Shown in pieces: positions 1 to 10,800 of a stretch of 64,000 nucleotides of DNA. A program made the position numbers and the translations under genes. Numbering within the stretch: position 1 is the stretch's first letter; the number at the start of each line of letters is the position of its first letter. The notes below the pieces were generated by a model. It ran no database searches and was not told the origin of the DNA. It saw nothing but the letters and a program-made list of their open reading frames with translations. Origin of the DNA: an uncultured Bacteroidales bacterium. GTDB lineage: Bacteria; Bacteroidota; Bacteroidia; Bacteroidales; F082. The DNA lies in assembly GCA_900318265.1 (NCBI GenBank), contig ONKA01000013.1, positions 37,515 to 101,514 of the forward strand. The letters are read 5' to 3'.

Positions 1-2893
1 TTTGGAATTCCGTGGCCGTGACCACCCAGTGGGGGACGGTGTCGGTGGCATCCATGGGGTAGATTTGGGTCGGATGAGGTGTATACCCAAGAGTGATTGT
101 CTGGCTTACAAGGCTGTCGCAACCGTATTGGTTTTGGTAGGTACGGTGATAAGTGCCCGACATGGTATAAACGAGGTCTTCATGGTCAGTGTAAGTGATT
201 TCGTGGCCTTCGGGATCCCAGAAATATTCGTCGCAGGCTTCCACGTCAGGAGCATCCACTTCATCGTGGTCGTTGATGGTGAGGTAGAGTGTCACCTCGC
301 TGTCGCAGCCATAGCTGTTGACGTAAGGATGCGTGTACACCGTACTATGGTCAAAGGTTATGTCCACGTTATAAGTGTCGTTTTGCCAGCGGTAGGAGTC
401 GCAGCTGGTTTGTCTCTCTTCAATGCTGTAGCTGGGTCGGAGCTCAAGGTTGAGCACTAAGGTGCTGTCGCATAAACCAGCGTATGAAAGGGTGTCGTAA
501 TAGGTTCCAGTCTCGTAATAGGTGACTCCATTGGAGGCCCAAGTGTATTCCGTTGCACATAACGACACGTTATAAGTCTTGGAGTTATAGTCAGATTGGT
601 CGACATGGAGCATTACCACGCTGTCGCAGCCCAAGGTGGTCTCGAAGAGATAGGTGTAGGGATAGGTGCTGGGTTGCAGGTAGTCTCCTTGGTAATAATA
701 GCCGGGGCCACCTTCGCAGGTCGATTCCCAAAGCTCCACTTCGTAACTCGGGTCCTGGATGAGGTTGAGCTTGATGATGCTGTCGCAACCGTGTACCGAT
801 TCAAGCATGTGGTAATAGATACCTGATGCGCTGAGGGCTTGGTCGAAGAACATATAGTGTTCGCCTTGACAGAAATGGTCGGTGATAGGTGTCTCATAGA
901 TATTCCAGTTGTCAAGGTGCAAGTGGATAGTGCTGTCGCAGCCGTACTGCGTCTGGATGGTATGGTCATACACACCTGGAGTCTGCAGGTCTTCGCCGAA
1001 GAAGTTGTAAATGTCGTTCTCACAAATGGTTTGGTAGATGTCGGATTCTTCGTTGGGGTGAACCATGATGGTCACATTGACATTTTGGTTGGTGATGCCG
1101 TCGCTGACGGTGCAGGTATAAGTGGTAGTGCCAACAGGAGGGGTGGCGACAGGATTCTGTGAGGTAGGATTGCTCAATGTATTGGCAGGAGTCCAGTTGA
1201 AGGTGTAGTTGCCTGTTCCACCAGAGGGCTGGACGTGCAGTGTGGTCGACTCGCCTTCGCAGAGCTCATAAGCATCGGCAGAGGCCAAGGCGGTCATGTT
1301 GGAGCCTTCCATGCTGACCGTGACTTGAGCGGTGCTGCTACAGCCGCCTTGGGGGTTGGTGACGGTGACGGTGAAGGTTTGAGTGGCTTGCAACGCCACG
1401 GTCTGCGTGGTTTGTGCATTGGGATTGACCACCATATTGGCGGGCTCCCAATGGAAGTTGAACGATCCTGTGGTTCCTGCAGAAGCTGTAAGAGTAGCTG
1501 TGCCACCATACATGACAGTATTGGGCGTTGCCGTAGCCGATGCCACGGGAGCGGCATAGACGGGGACGGTTTGCGTCTTCGTGCTTGTGCAATGCCCGTT
1601 GCCACAAGAGGTGGTGAGCGTCACAGTGTAGTTGCCTGCGTTAGCGTAGGTGTGCGTGACGTTTTGTCCGCTTCCTGTCTGTCCATCGCCAAAGTTCCAT
1701 TGGAAGCTTTGGATTTGCTGGCCGCTGGGGTTGGTGGTGGAGGTGCTGGTGAATTGGGTTGGTGTGCCGCGACAAACAGAGGTGTAATTGAAGTTGGCTG
1801 TTGGTTGGGGATAGATGACGACAGCCTCGGTGGTGGCGCTGTTGCTTTGTGAACCAACAGTAATGGTGCAAGTGTAGGTGCCAGCCATATTCAAGGTGCA
1901 GTTCGGACGCGTGGGGTTCTGTTGGGTGCTGGTAAATCCTCCAGGACCGGTCCAACTGTATGTGGCACCTGCCTGGCCTTGGGCAGTCAGGTAGATGGTC
2001 TCGCCTACGCAGTATGGACCACCACCGCTGACCAACGGAGGCAGAATGCCGCAGTCGGTGGTACCAGTACCCGCAACTTTACTGAACGAAATATTGGTCG
2101 TTTGGTTCGAATAGTTAGTGATGACGAGGATGTAGTACTCTCCAGTCTGAGCGGTAGCAGGAATCAAGCAGTGCTCGGTATGGGCTGCGGCATAACTGCA
2201 ACTGACAACCTTATTGGATGTCAATCCATTGGGACAAGGAGAAGACGGGTCCGTGAAAGGTCCCCAACAACAGAAGTCGATGTCGACACTTGGCGTGCTG
2301 TACATGTAGATGTCGATGTTGCCTGGATTCAAGATACGCATATAGTACCAGGCAGGGTTAGGTGTGGTGTAGAGGCAGTCGTAATCAGGGCCAGACTCGC
2401 CGCTACCCGCATTTACGCCAGCGGGGAACTCATACATGCCGTTGTCGGTACAGAACGGGTCGGCATTGGCACAGGTGTTGTTCTGCCTCGAACGGATGTA
2501 ATAATCCATCATCAGCGAAGAGACAAACTCAAAAGGAAGTGCTCCCTTATATTCTGCAGCTACTTCAGCGGCTTGCTCCTTGCTCATGCTAGAGAAGTCG
2601 CTGGCGTTTTGCTCACGGAAGTCAGCAAAGGTTTCCGCTAAATTGATGCCTTCGTAGCTGTTGCTTGCACTAATGACAAAGAAGCCATCTTGTTCGCCAT
2701 GGATGACGTCGAAGCGACCGTCGGTCATCAGATTGTAAAGGAAGAAGACGCGCTCGTCGAAGTTGGCGATGTTGGTGATGTCGAACGAAATCGTTGGCTC
2801 GTTCACAGTTGTTCTGTTCGGCTGGGCCATTGACTTCAAGGGCAATAACGCCAAAAGCAATGCTGCCACAAATAATTTGATGAGCTTATTCAT
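1..2893 (-). CDS. Large secreted PKD/Ig-repeat protein, 3' end cut by window edge
   Basis: The frame is open from the ATG at 2891-2893 to base 1, giving at least 964 residues with no stop, so the C-terminus lies outside the window. Residues 1-23 are a signal peptide (basic start, Leu/Ala-rich core, ending SMA). A beta-rich region resembling a pre-peptidase C-terminal (PPC) domain lies near 160-280, an Ig-like domain near 280-365, and a PKD domain near 360-430 with the WNFGDG core. Two more Ig-like modules run to about 610. From about 615 there are six cysteine-bearing modules, most ending in GCDS, the same module seen in three other proteins here. It starts 34 bases after the C25 peptidase gene and probably shares its transcript. 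A T9SS sorting domain beyond the edge is likely but unseen. Inference: surface-exposed or secreted adhesin-like protein; substrate unknown. Confidence 0.85.
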   Translation of the reverse strand, partial: MNKLIKLFVAALLLALLPLKSMAQPNRTTVNEPTISFDITNIANFDERVFFLYNLMTDGRFDVIHGEQDGFFVISASNSYEGINLAETFADFREQNASDFSSMSKEQAAEVAAEYKGALPFEFVSSLMMDYYIRSRQNNTCANADPFCTDNGMYEFPAGVNAGSGESGPDYDCLYTTPNPAWYYMRILNPGNIDIYMYSTPSVDIDFCCWGPFTDPSSPCPNGLTSNKVVSCSYAAAHTEHCLIPATAQTGEYYILVITNYSNQTTNISFSKVAGTGTTDCGILPPLVSGGGPYCVGETIYLTAQGQAGATYSWTGPGGFTSTQQNPTRPNCTLNMAGTYTCTITVGSQSNSATTEAVVIYPQPTANFNYTSVCRGTPTQFTSTSTTNPSGQQIQSFQWNFGDGQTGSGQNVTHTYANAGNYTVTLTTSCGNGHCTSTKTQTVPVYAAPVASATATPNTVMYGGTATLTASAGTTGSFNFHWEPANMVVNPNAQTTQTVALQATQTFTVTVTNPQGGCSSTAQVTVSMEGSNMTALASADAYELCEGESTTLHVQPSGGTGNYTFNWTPANTLSNPTSQNPVATPPVGTTTYTCTVSDGITNQNVNVTIMVHPNEESDIYQTICENDIYNFFGEDLQTPGVYDHTIQTQYGCDSTIHLHLDNWNIYETPITDHFCQGEHYMFFDQALSASGIYYHMLESVHGCDSIIKLNLIQDPSYEVELWESTCEGGPGYYYQGDYLQPSTYPYTYLFETTLGCDSVVMLHVDQSDYNSKTYNVSLCATEYTWASNGVTYYETGTYYDTLSYAGLCDSTLVLNLELRPSYSIEERQTSCDSYRWQNDTYNVDITFDHSTVYTHPYVNSYGCDSEVTLYLTINDHDEVDAPDVEACDEYFWDPEGHEITYTDHEDLVYTMSGTYHRTYQNQYGCDSLVSQTITLGYTPHPTQIYPMDATDTVPHWVVTATEFQ

Positions 2894-2926
2894 ATTTCTT
2901 TGGTTTGTTTGTTGATATTCGATGAA

Positions 2927-5900
2927 TTATTGCATTACGTTCACGCGTTTGACAAGGATGCCATCTGTCGTGTAGATGCGGATGAGGTAGCTGCCTACGC
3001 CGAATTGTGCCATCTCAATTTGGGCTTTGTCGCCTTCCACTTCGTGGTCGTAGACGGTCTGGCCGAGGATGTTCATCACGGTCAGGCGTTGCAGACCTTC
3101 AACCTCGATGTTCACGATGCCGTTGGTCGGGTTGGGGTAGATCTTGGCTTCGATGCCAAACTCCGCAAGGTTGGTGGAATTCTTCACGTTGACAGTCAAC
3201 GACTGCTCCGATAGGCCGCATTCGTTTTCGCCCTTCACGCTGATGTTGGCCTCGCCTTTGTAAGTCTCGCTCCATGTGACAGTGATTTGGCCATTGTTGG
3301 CCTCGATGCTACCCGCGTCTTGAGGCTCGATGCTCCAAGTGCAAACCATTGTAGACAATGGGTTCTCGTCTGTGGTGGAATAGGAGCTGACAGGCGTCAG
3401 GCGCACGTCCACTTCATTGTCGCCATCGATGGATTCGAGTGCGGGCGAGTAATTCATGCTCAGGTTCAGGTTGACGATACTGTCACAACCCATAGCGTTG
3501 GTGAACGATTGCTCGTAGACTCCGCTTTGGGTATAGACTGTGCCGTTCCAGTCGTAGCTGTCGCAGGCTTCTGCAATGAGTTCGACGGTTGAAATGTCAT
3601 TGATGGTCAAATGCATCACCACGGTCGAGTCGCAACCATGGATGGAGGAGAAGGTCTTCTCATAGATACCGCTCGTGGTGAAGGTCTCGCCGTCCCATTC
3701 ATAGCTGCCGCAGGCGGTTTCTTCCGTTTCCACATTGTAGCTGTCGATGAAGCTAAGGTGCATGACCACGGTCGAGTCGCAACCATAGACGCTTGGTAGC
3801 ACTTGTTCGTAGTCACCGTCTTCGGTGTATTCGATGCCGTTCCAAGTGTATGAGCCGCAAGCACTCATCTCAAACTCGGTGTTTTGCAAAGGATGGATGG
3901 TAAGAGCCATGTCTTGTGAAGCATCGCCGCAGCCGTAAGGCGAGGTGGCAGTGAGGGTCAGCGTGACGTAGCCGTTGGCTTTGTCTTGTTCGCCAGGGGT
4001 GTAGTTGGCGTTGACGTCAGTGGGACGGTCGAAGCTTCCGTCGCCCGAGGTGGCCCAACTGACATTGCCAGCCTCATCGACTATGGCGTTGACTTCGTAA
4101 GTCTCGCCTTCACAGATACTGGCTTCGGTTTCCATCTCGATACTCGCGGCAGCGTGGAAGTTGATGATAACGTCATCGCTGAGGGTCTCTCCAGCTTCGT
4201 TGGTGGCGGTGAGACTCAAAGTGACGGTCTTGTTGGCTAAGTCTTGCTCACCAGGTGTATAAACGGGGTTGAGGATGTCGGTTTCGTTGAAGCTGCCGTC
4301 GCCGTTGGAAGACCAACTCAAGGTCTCATAGCCAATTACATTGGCTTCCAACTGTGCAGCCACTTGGCAAAGGTCTTGGTCGGCGCCGGCGTTGCAGGCA
4401 AATGAGATGTGGCGGACGGGAAGGACGACCTCGTCGATAAATACATGGTCGCTACCTGCCGTACCGCTGCCGTCTTTCACGTATTTCCATGTGAACACGT
4501 GCTCGCCTTGGGTGACGGTGAAACTCGCCTCGCGCCAGATGAGGTTGCCGTTCCATGCTTGCATTTCCGTGCCGTCGATGTAGAATTTGAGGTAGTCGCT
4601 GTTATCGCAGTCGGTCTTTCTGTAGAAACGGATTTCATCAGTCTCGTTCTCCACTTCGAAAGGTAGGCTCAAGGTCGAGGTGGCATTGAGGCCGATGACA
4701 CCCGATTGCAGGCAGTATTGTCCAGAATAGGGGTCGGTGGTGGTGATGGTCCATGGATGGTCGGGGTCGTTTTCCCAGCCCAAGTCGCCCATGCCGTTTT
4801 CAAAGGTGGCGTTTTCAAGACCTACGCGGTGCGAGAAGTTGCCTTCGTTGGCATAGTTGCCTGCTTGGGCTTGTAGCGTGAATTGAGCCGTCTCACCTCT
4901 AGGCATGGTGGCTGCCACACTGACGACGAACGACAGTTCGATGGTTTCACCAGCGTCGACGGTGGCAGTGGTGACTGCGGGATTGCTGATGGTGATGTAC
5001 TCTTGTGTGGCGGTGGTCAAGGTGGCCACGACGTTGTGGGCCATGGAACCGCCGTTGTTGGTGTAGCTAAAAGTAAGTTCGGCGTTCTCGCCAGGGTCAA
5101 GGCGACCATTGGCGTTGCCTTTGTTGATGATCCCGTCATCGATGGTCATGTGGTCGGAGACTTTCAGGTTGGGTGCATAGGCGTTGATTGTGAAGTTGTC
5201 CGTCCATGTGTGGCTGCCGCTGACCATGGTCAATACAAACTCGAGACGGGTGTCGTTGGGAATGGCGTCAGAGACGGTGATGCCAAACACCTCGGTTAAG
5301 TCGACGGTTTGGTTGGGGTTCAGCGCCGGGATGGTCGTTGTGTTCTCGTTGATGGTCACATACAGCGGTTGTCTTACGGTGAGGGTGGCGTTGGCCAGTG
5401 TCGAAGCGATGTTGCCCGTGTTTTTGATGGTCATGTCGAAGGCGGCCTGTTCGCCGTATTCGAGTTGACCGTTGTTGCCGTCGTTGACCGACACTTCGTT
5501 GAGGACAAGGTTAGGCTCGCTAATGACGTGGATGGTGCCCACATAACGGAGTTTGTCTTGCTTGGTGGCAACAATGGTGATGTTGGTATTGGAAGGTTGT
5601 GCCTGGAAAGTGATGCTTTGTTGGTTGCCAGTGGCAGTGGCCACGGCGAGGATGTTATTGTCACGGGTCAGGGCGATGACGGCACCTGCAGTGGCCGTGA
5701 CGTTGATGCTGGTGGTGGCTGCCGTGATTTGCGTCGGATGGTTGACCGTCAAGGCGGTAGGCACTTGCGTGTAAAGCGTCAAGAAGGCGTCGCAGTGTGC
5801 GGTGAACATCTTATAAGTGATAGCCTTGTTGTCGTAGTTGTAAGGCCATGAGCTTTGGCGCAAGAAATATTTACCTGCAACATTACCAAAAGCGGGTCTC

Positions 5901-7702
5901 CAGTTGCCTTCGTAGTTGGCGTAGGGACCGTAGTCGGGCATGAATTGAGGATCATATTGGTCATACATGCCCCAGGCGTAGGCGTCGTTCACAAAAGAGT
6001 AGGAGGTCTGGGTGGGTCCGATACAGCCCACGGCACCAGCGTTCTGTCCGTTGGAGGTGCGGCGCATAAAGGCTTCGATGAGGCATTCGGGAGTGTGGTC
6101 AAAGGTACCCGTCTGGCAGTTAATTGTGTTGACGAAGGTCATCTTGCCTACATTGTTCATCTGGGCCACGTTGCTTGTGCTGAAGTCGGGTTCGCCCCAG
6201 CCTTGGTAGTAGCCGTGGTCGCGATGTTGAAGCAGCATGGAGCCGCTATTGACGGCGTTCACGACTTGTGCGGCGGTGCCGCCCGTCCATCCACCGAGTT
6301 CGCTTGGTGTGGCAGGGATGTAGCCCATCCCGTTAGGTCCGAAATAGTTGACGACCATATAGGTGTTCTGGTTGCTCGACCATTGGTTGCCTGGGTTGCC
6401 TTGGTAAATGGCGTTGATGCGCACGGGGTGCTTGCCTTGGTTGCGCCAATAGCCACCGACCACTTCGGAGCAGATTTGGAACCAGCGTTGGGTCTGCCAA
6501 CCCAAAGCGGTGATGGGTTGGTCGTAGGTGGAAGGTTCCATGTTGGGGTTGGTGAATTCGTATTCGAGTTGCTTGCTTACCATCATCTGGGCTTCGTTGG
6601 CATTGGCTGCAACCAAACGCGAGAAGGCCATCTCGGGCATCATATCGCCGTCGACGTCGGAGTAGGCATTGTCAGTGATGCAGTTGCCATAACTTGACGA
6701 GTGGTAGGTGTATTCGGCGGGGATACCCACGCTCATGTTGCTGTTGTGGTCACCAAGGAGCAAAACAGCAACGGGTGGGATGTCCCATGTGTTGTAGGCA
6801 TTATGGAAATAGGCCTTCATTTGGTCGGTCGTGGTACAGCCCATGTCGCTGAGGCTCTTCACTTCGGTGAGGATGCCTTGTTGGATACGGTAGTCACGCA
6901 GTTGGTTGGCATAAGTGCGGAAGCTCTCGTTGTTGGGGATGACGATGAGGTATTCGCAACCCGTGGGGCGGTCGTTCACCCAATGTTGCATGCGTGCTTC
7001 ATAGTCCACAGTAGGCAGTTGGTTGTAGTTGGCCAAGTTCTGCATGAGGATGGGGTCCCAATAAGGTGAACGCAGGCGGGCGTCGCCAAACTCGCCGTTG
7101 CCACCGTCGAAGCGCACATCGAACTGGAGGTCGTCAAAAACGCGAAGTTCCTTCGTCACAGGGTTGTATTGGAAGGGTATCACGGTGATGGCCACGGTCT
7201 GCACGCCACGAAGACTGAAGGGCTCCGAAATGGTGATGGGCTGTTCAGGGAAAAAGGCGTTCTTGTTGTATACGTTGAGGTTCTTTTCGTACGTATCGGC
7301 ACTGTCGTCGGTGTCGAACTTGATAGGTGCTGCAGGCAACAGGTCAACGTTGGCAACGGTGATCATGCTGCGGTAGCCCATCTCAATGTGGGCGGTGGCA
7401 CCGTTGGGGACTGCCACGAAACGGCTGAAAGCGGGCAGGTTGGGGTCGCCAGGGTTGGCGGGCAAGACAACGCCCGTGCCACCTTGGATGACATCGCCGG
7501 TATAGCCGTTGTCAGTGATGTTGAGGATGCTCATCTGCTTTAAGGCATGACGCATCGAGAGGTTGGAACGAGTGTTTTGCACAACGCTAAGACCTTCTTT
7601 CTCGGCTGAGTTGTTGAAGGTGAAATCGCGCGTCTGTGCATTCAACGCCATGGCCGAAATCAGCAGGATGGCGACGGTTAAGATACGGAAAGAGAACTTC
7701 AT
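2927..7702 (-). CDS. Gingipain-like C25 cysteine peptidase with T9SS sorting domain
   Basis: A 1591-residue multidomain secreted peptidase. The ATG at 7702 is chosen because it begins a clean signal peptide (MKFSFRILTVAILL...ALNAQ); an in-frame extension to 7819 reads through the promoter region. A C25-type propeptide spans about 25-240 and the peptidase domain about 248-600. His496 in HRDHG and Cys529 in NTINCQTG are 33 residues apart, the spacing of the gingipain RgpB His211/Cys244 pair. The peptidase Ig-like domain follows (about 645-725), then CARDB-like modules, a jelly-roll-like region near 960-1110 (ENDPDHPW), two Ig-like modules and three GCDS modules near 1270-1420. Residues about 1517-1591 (IYPNPTNG...) are a type A T9SS sorting domain. 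Likely a surface-anchored or released endopeptidase; specificity cannot be read from sequence. Confidence 0.93.
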   Translation of the reverse strand: MKFSFRILTVAILLISAMALNAQTRDFTFNNSAEKEGLSVVQNTRSNLSMRHALKQMSILNITDNGYTGDVIQGGTGVVLPANPGDPNLPAFSRFVAVPNGATAHIEMGYRSMITVANVDLLPAAPIKFDTDDSADTYEKNLNVYNKNAFFPEQPITISEPFSLRGVQTVAITVIPFQYNPVTKELRVFDDLQFDVRFDGGNGEFGDARLRSPYWDPILMQNLANYNQLPTVDYEARMQHWVNDRPTGCEYLIVIPNNESFRTYANQLRDYRIQQGILTEVKSLSDMGCTTTDQMKAYFHNAYNTWDIPPVAVLLLGDHNSNMSVGIPAEYTYHSSSYGNCITDNAYSDVDGDMMPEMAFSRLVAANANEAQMMVSKQLEYEFTNPNMEPSTYDQPITALGWQTQRWFQICSEVVGGYWRNQGKHPVRINAIYQGNPGNQWSSNQNTYMVVNYFGPNGMGYIPATPSELGGWTGGTAAQVVNAVNSGSMLLQHRDHGYYQGWGEPDFSTSNVAQMNNVGKMTFVNTINCQTGTFDHTPECLIEAFMRRTSNGQNAGAVGCIGPTQTSYSFVNDAYAWGMYDQYDPQFMPDYGPYANYEGNWRPAFGNVAGKYFLRQSSWPYNYDNKAITYKMFTAHCDAFLTLYTQVPTALTVNHPTQITAATTSINVTATAGAVIALTRDNNILAVATATGNQQSITFQAQPSNTNITIVATKQDKLRYVGTIHVISEPNLVLNEVSVNDGNNGQLEYGEQAAFDMTIKNTGNIASTLANATLTVRQPLYVTINENTTTIPALNPNQTVDLTEVFGITVSDAIPNDTRLEFVLTMVSGSHTWTDNFTINAYAPNLKVSDHMTIDDGIINKGNANGRLDPGENAELTFSYTNNGGSMAHNVVATLTTATQEYITISNPAVTTATVDAGETIELSFVVSVAATMPRGETAQFTLQAQAGNYANEGNFSHRVGLENATFENGMGDLGWENDPDHPWTITTTDPYSGQYCLQSGVIGLNATSTLSLPFEVENETDEIRFYRKTDCDNSDYLKFYIDGTEMQAWNGNLIWREASFTVTQGEHVFTWKYVKDGSGTAGSDHVFIDEVVLPVRHISFACNAGADQDLCQVAAQLEANVIGYETLSWSSNGDGSFNETDILNPVYTPGEQDLANKTVTLSLTATNEAGETLSDDVIINFHAAASIEMETEASICEGETYEVNAIVDEAGNVSWATSGDGSFDRPTDVNANYTPGEQDKANGYVTLTLTATSPYGCGDASQDMALTIHPLQNTEFEMSACGSYTWNGIEYTEDGDYEQVLPSVYGCDSTVVMHLSFIDSYNVETEETACGSYEWDGETFTTSGIYEKTFSSIHGCDSTVVMHLTINDISTVELIAEACDSYDWNGTVYTQSGVYEQSFTNAMGCDSIVNLNLSMNYSPALESIDGDNEVDVRLTPVSSYSTTDENPLSTMVCTWSIEPQDAGSIEANNGQITVTWSETYKGEANISVKGENECGLSEQSLTVNVKNSTNLAEFGIEAKIYPNPTNGIVNIEVEGLQRLTVMNILGQTVYDHEVEGDKAQIEMAQFGVGSYLIRIYTTDGILVKRVNVMQ

Positions 7703-7752
7703 GATATTGTTGTTTTGATTGTTTGACAACTTATTTATAATAAAAAAGCGCG

Positions 7753-7760
7753 TAAAGATA
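7753..7760 (-). promoter_or_regulatory. Possible -7 element for the C25 peptidase gene
   Basis: TATCTTTA on the minus strand is one mismatch from the Bacteroidetes -7 consensus TAnnTTTG and lies about 50 bases before the chosen ATG at 7702. Moderate support only. Confidence 0.4.
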
Positions 7761-7841
7761 CGCACTTTTTTGGAATAATGAAGCTTTTTTCCGCTGAAAT
7801 GCAGATTTTTTTGCTTCAAATAGATGATTTTTAATGCTTTT

Positions 7842-10800
7842 CTACATTTTTATGATCCTTCTGCTTCGACGTACCCCGTTTTGCTCCACCACGATGTGGT
7901 ACATGCCAGCGGGACGGTTTTTAAAGGAAACGACCTTGGAGTTATGCCCAGTAAGTACGAGACGTCCGTTTGCGTCGTATACCTGCACAGTGAAGCCGCC
8001 ATCCTGCTCCAAGTCAAGGGTGACCTGGTTGGTGGTGGGGTTGGGGTGAATGTCGAGCGGCAGGTCGGCCTGTTCGGCGGTCTCGTCCAAATGATAGGGC
8101 AGCATAAGGTAGTCAATCCATACGGCATCCATGCCTCCGTTGACGGAGTTGTCCTTGGTGTAGCGCCATGTGTAGGTGTGGCGACCGGGCAAGACTCTGA
8201 AACTGTGTTCGGTCCAGGTGTGCTCGCCCGACCAACTGCCTTCTTCAATGCCGTCTATGAAGAATGAAAACCAGTCCCAACTGTTTTCGGTCGACACTTT
8301 ACAGTAAAAGGTGAAGTAGCCGATATCGTCAGAGGTGTATGTGAAACTCAATAGGGTCGTTTCTTCGTGTGTGATGGCACCCGACTTGGCACTATAGTCG
8401 CCGTGATAGGCTATCGTGTTGTCGATCGTCCAAGGATGGTCGGGGTCGTTGGTCCAAAAGCCAGGCTCGAAATAGCCATTCTCGAAGCTTTCTTCCACGA
8501 AACCCACAGGACAGGCATACTCGAGGTCCTCGATAAGCCCTTTGGTGGAGGCTTGCAAGGTGAGATGGATGTAAGGCGATTCGCCAGCGATGTATTCTAC
8601 AAAGAGGTCGAAACTAACCTCGGTAAAGGTGCCTACGGGGATGTCGTCTAAGCTCACTTCTGGGGTGATGATGCGCACATAGCCTTCATCGTTGTTTAAG
8701 GCAATGGTTGGGTGTTCGGCTATGTAGTGGCCCTCATTGGAGATGCGGAAGGTGAGTGTGGCATATTCGCCTGGGTCGAGATGATGGTCCCCGTTGCCTG
8801 TGGCGTCATCAATGTTAATGAGTTGTACTGCGAGGTGAGGGGACTCGATGGCGAATTCATAGTTCCTCTCATGGCTGCCGTAGCCGAAATGCGTGGTAAT
8901 GGTGATGGGGATGCGGGTCATGTCGGGAACTGCATCGCTGATGTCGAAACGGAAGGCGTCTTCGAGAAACATGGAAGCACCGCCAGCCAAGGCGCCTATG
9001 GGCATTTCGCCTTGAATAATGTCTATGAATTCTGAATCCGAGGATAAGACAACCGAACCGGCTTCACTGGGGTTGAGGCCCACATTGGTTAGATGGATGT
9101 CAGCCGTGACCGTTTCGCCATAGTGTAAGGTTAGGCCACCATTGTTTACTGCGAGGCTGTCGACCACCACAAGAGGCTGACCGTAAGGGTCGATGGGAAT
9201 GTCTTCTTCAAGACGCAGCAGGTTGAGTCCTGTGATGGTGAGGTGAATGGCGTCGCCAAAGACATATTCAGATACGTCGATGGTTTGCTCCTCGCCCGTT
9301 CCTGTAGCAGTAGCAAGGATCTTCACATGGCCTTCTTCGACAGAGGTCAGTGCAATCTGTGAACCTTCGGGTGCGGTCACATGGAAGGGCACAAAACACG
9401 AGAATGAGGGATCGTGTTGCGCCACAATGGGTTGGGGTACCTCGGTGAAGATGCGTAAGAAGGGGTCGCCGTGGGTGTGGAAGGTGACGTAGGTGCAAGA
9501 GCGCATCGATTCGTTGGTACTGGGAAACACCTGCATCTCCAAGAAGTATTTGCCTGCCACATTGGCGAACGAAGGCATCCATGTATCGGCATGAGTGGCA
9601 AAGGGACCATAGTCGGGGAGGAAGCTGGAGTCTAAAAGGTCCCAAAGGCCATAAAGGTAGATGTCGTTGGCGTAGGAGTAGGTTTGGGCTGCTGGTGCAA
9701 TGGCGCCCACGATGCCGGCCTTGTGGCTGTTGCGGGTCATGCGGAGCAGTCCTTCAAGGAAACAGGTTTCCGAAGTATAGTATTGTCCAGTACGGCAGTT
9801 GACGGAGATGAGATAGCTCATTTTGTCCGCATTTTGGATGCCGTCGAAGTCACTGACGAGTATGTTAGGCTGATACCATTTGTGATTCCACCCATGGTCA
9901 CGGTGCTGGATGAGGTAGCATCCGTTATTGATGGCATCGATCACTTGTTGTGCGTTGCCACCTGTCCATCCGCCCAACTCGGCAGGCGTGGCAGGGATGT
10001 AGCCTAAGCCGTCGGGACCGAAATAAGACACCAAGGCGGCGGTGCCTGGCGCTGTCGACCAGTCGTGACCAAGGTCGCCGGCATAGATTTCGTTGATGCG
10101 CGACGGTATCTTGCCATGTTGGGTCAGGAAGCCGCTCACTGTGGCGATGCTGATCATGAACCACTTGTCGTTTTGCCACCCCGCTGCCGTCAGCGGATGA
10201 CCATAGTAATACTCGTCCATGACGGGGTTGGTGTATTCATAATCTATCTGCTTGTCGATGAGGAGCGAAAGGTCTTCGTAGGATTGCGCAATGATGCGCG
10301 TGAAGCACATGTCGGGCAACTCGTCATCGTTGACGTCGGCGTAGGGATTGTCGGAATAGATGTAGTTGTCCTTGGGGTGTGGCGTCCAATATCCGGGTAC
10401 GTTGGTCTGCGTGTCTTCGTTGCACTCACCAACGAGGCACACCGCCACGGGCGGGATGTCCCAGTTATGGTAAATGTTTCTGAAGCCTTGCCTGATGGAG
10501 CTCTGGTCGGTGCCAATCTCTGTGATGCGCATCACTTGGGTGACAATGCCTTGACGTCGGCGGTAGTCGGCGAGCTCCTGGACGGAGTTGTAGTAAACGT
10601 CGTCATCGGGGGTGACGATGAGGTATTCGCAGCCCATCGGTCGGCTCTGTGACCAACGTTGCATCCTTGCTTCATAGTCAATGGAGGGCAGACAGTCAAA
10701 GTTGAGGATGTTGTTCTTTAAGATGGGATCCCAATAGGGCGAACGTAAGCGGTCGTCACCGAAGTGTCCGTTGCCACCCTCAAAACGGATGTCTATGTCC

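Noticed and set aside
1-1000. Regularly spaced similar sequences resembling a CRISPR array
   Set aside because: They are coding repeats of the GCDS protein module, unequal in length and diverged, in one open frame.
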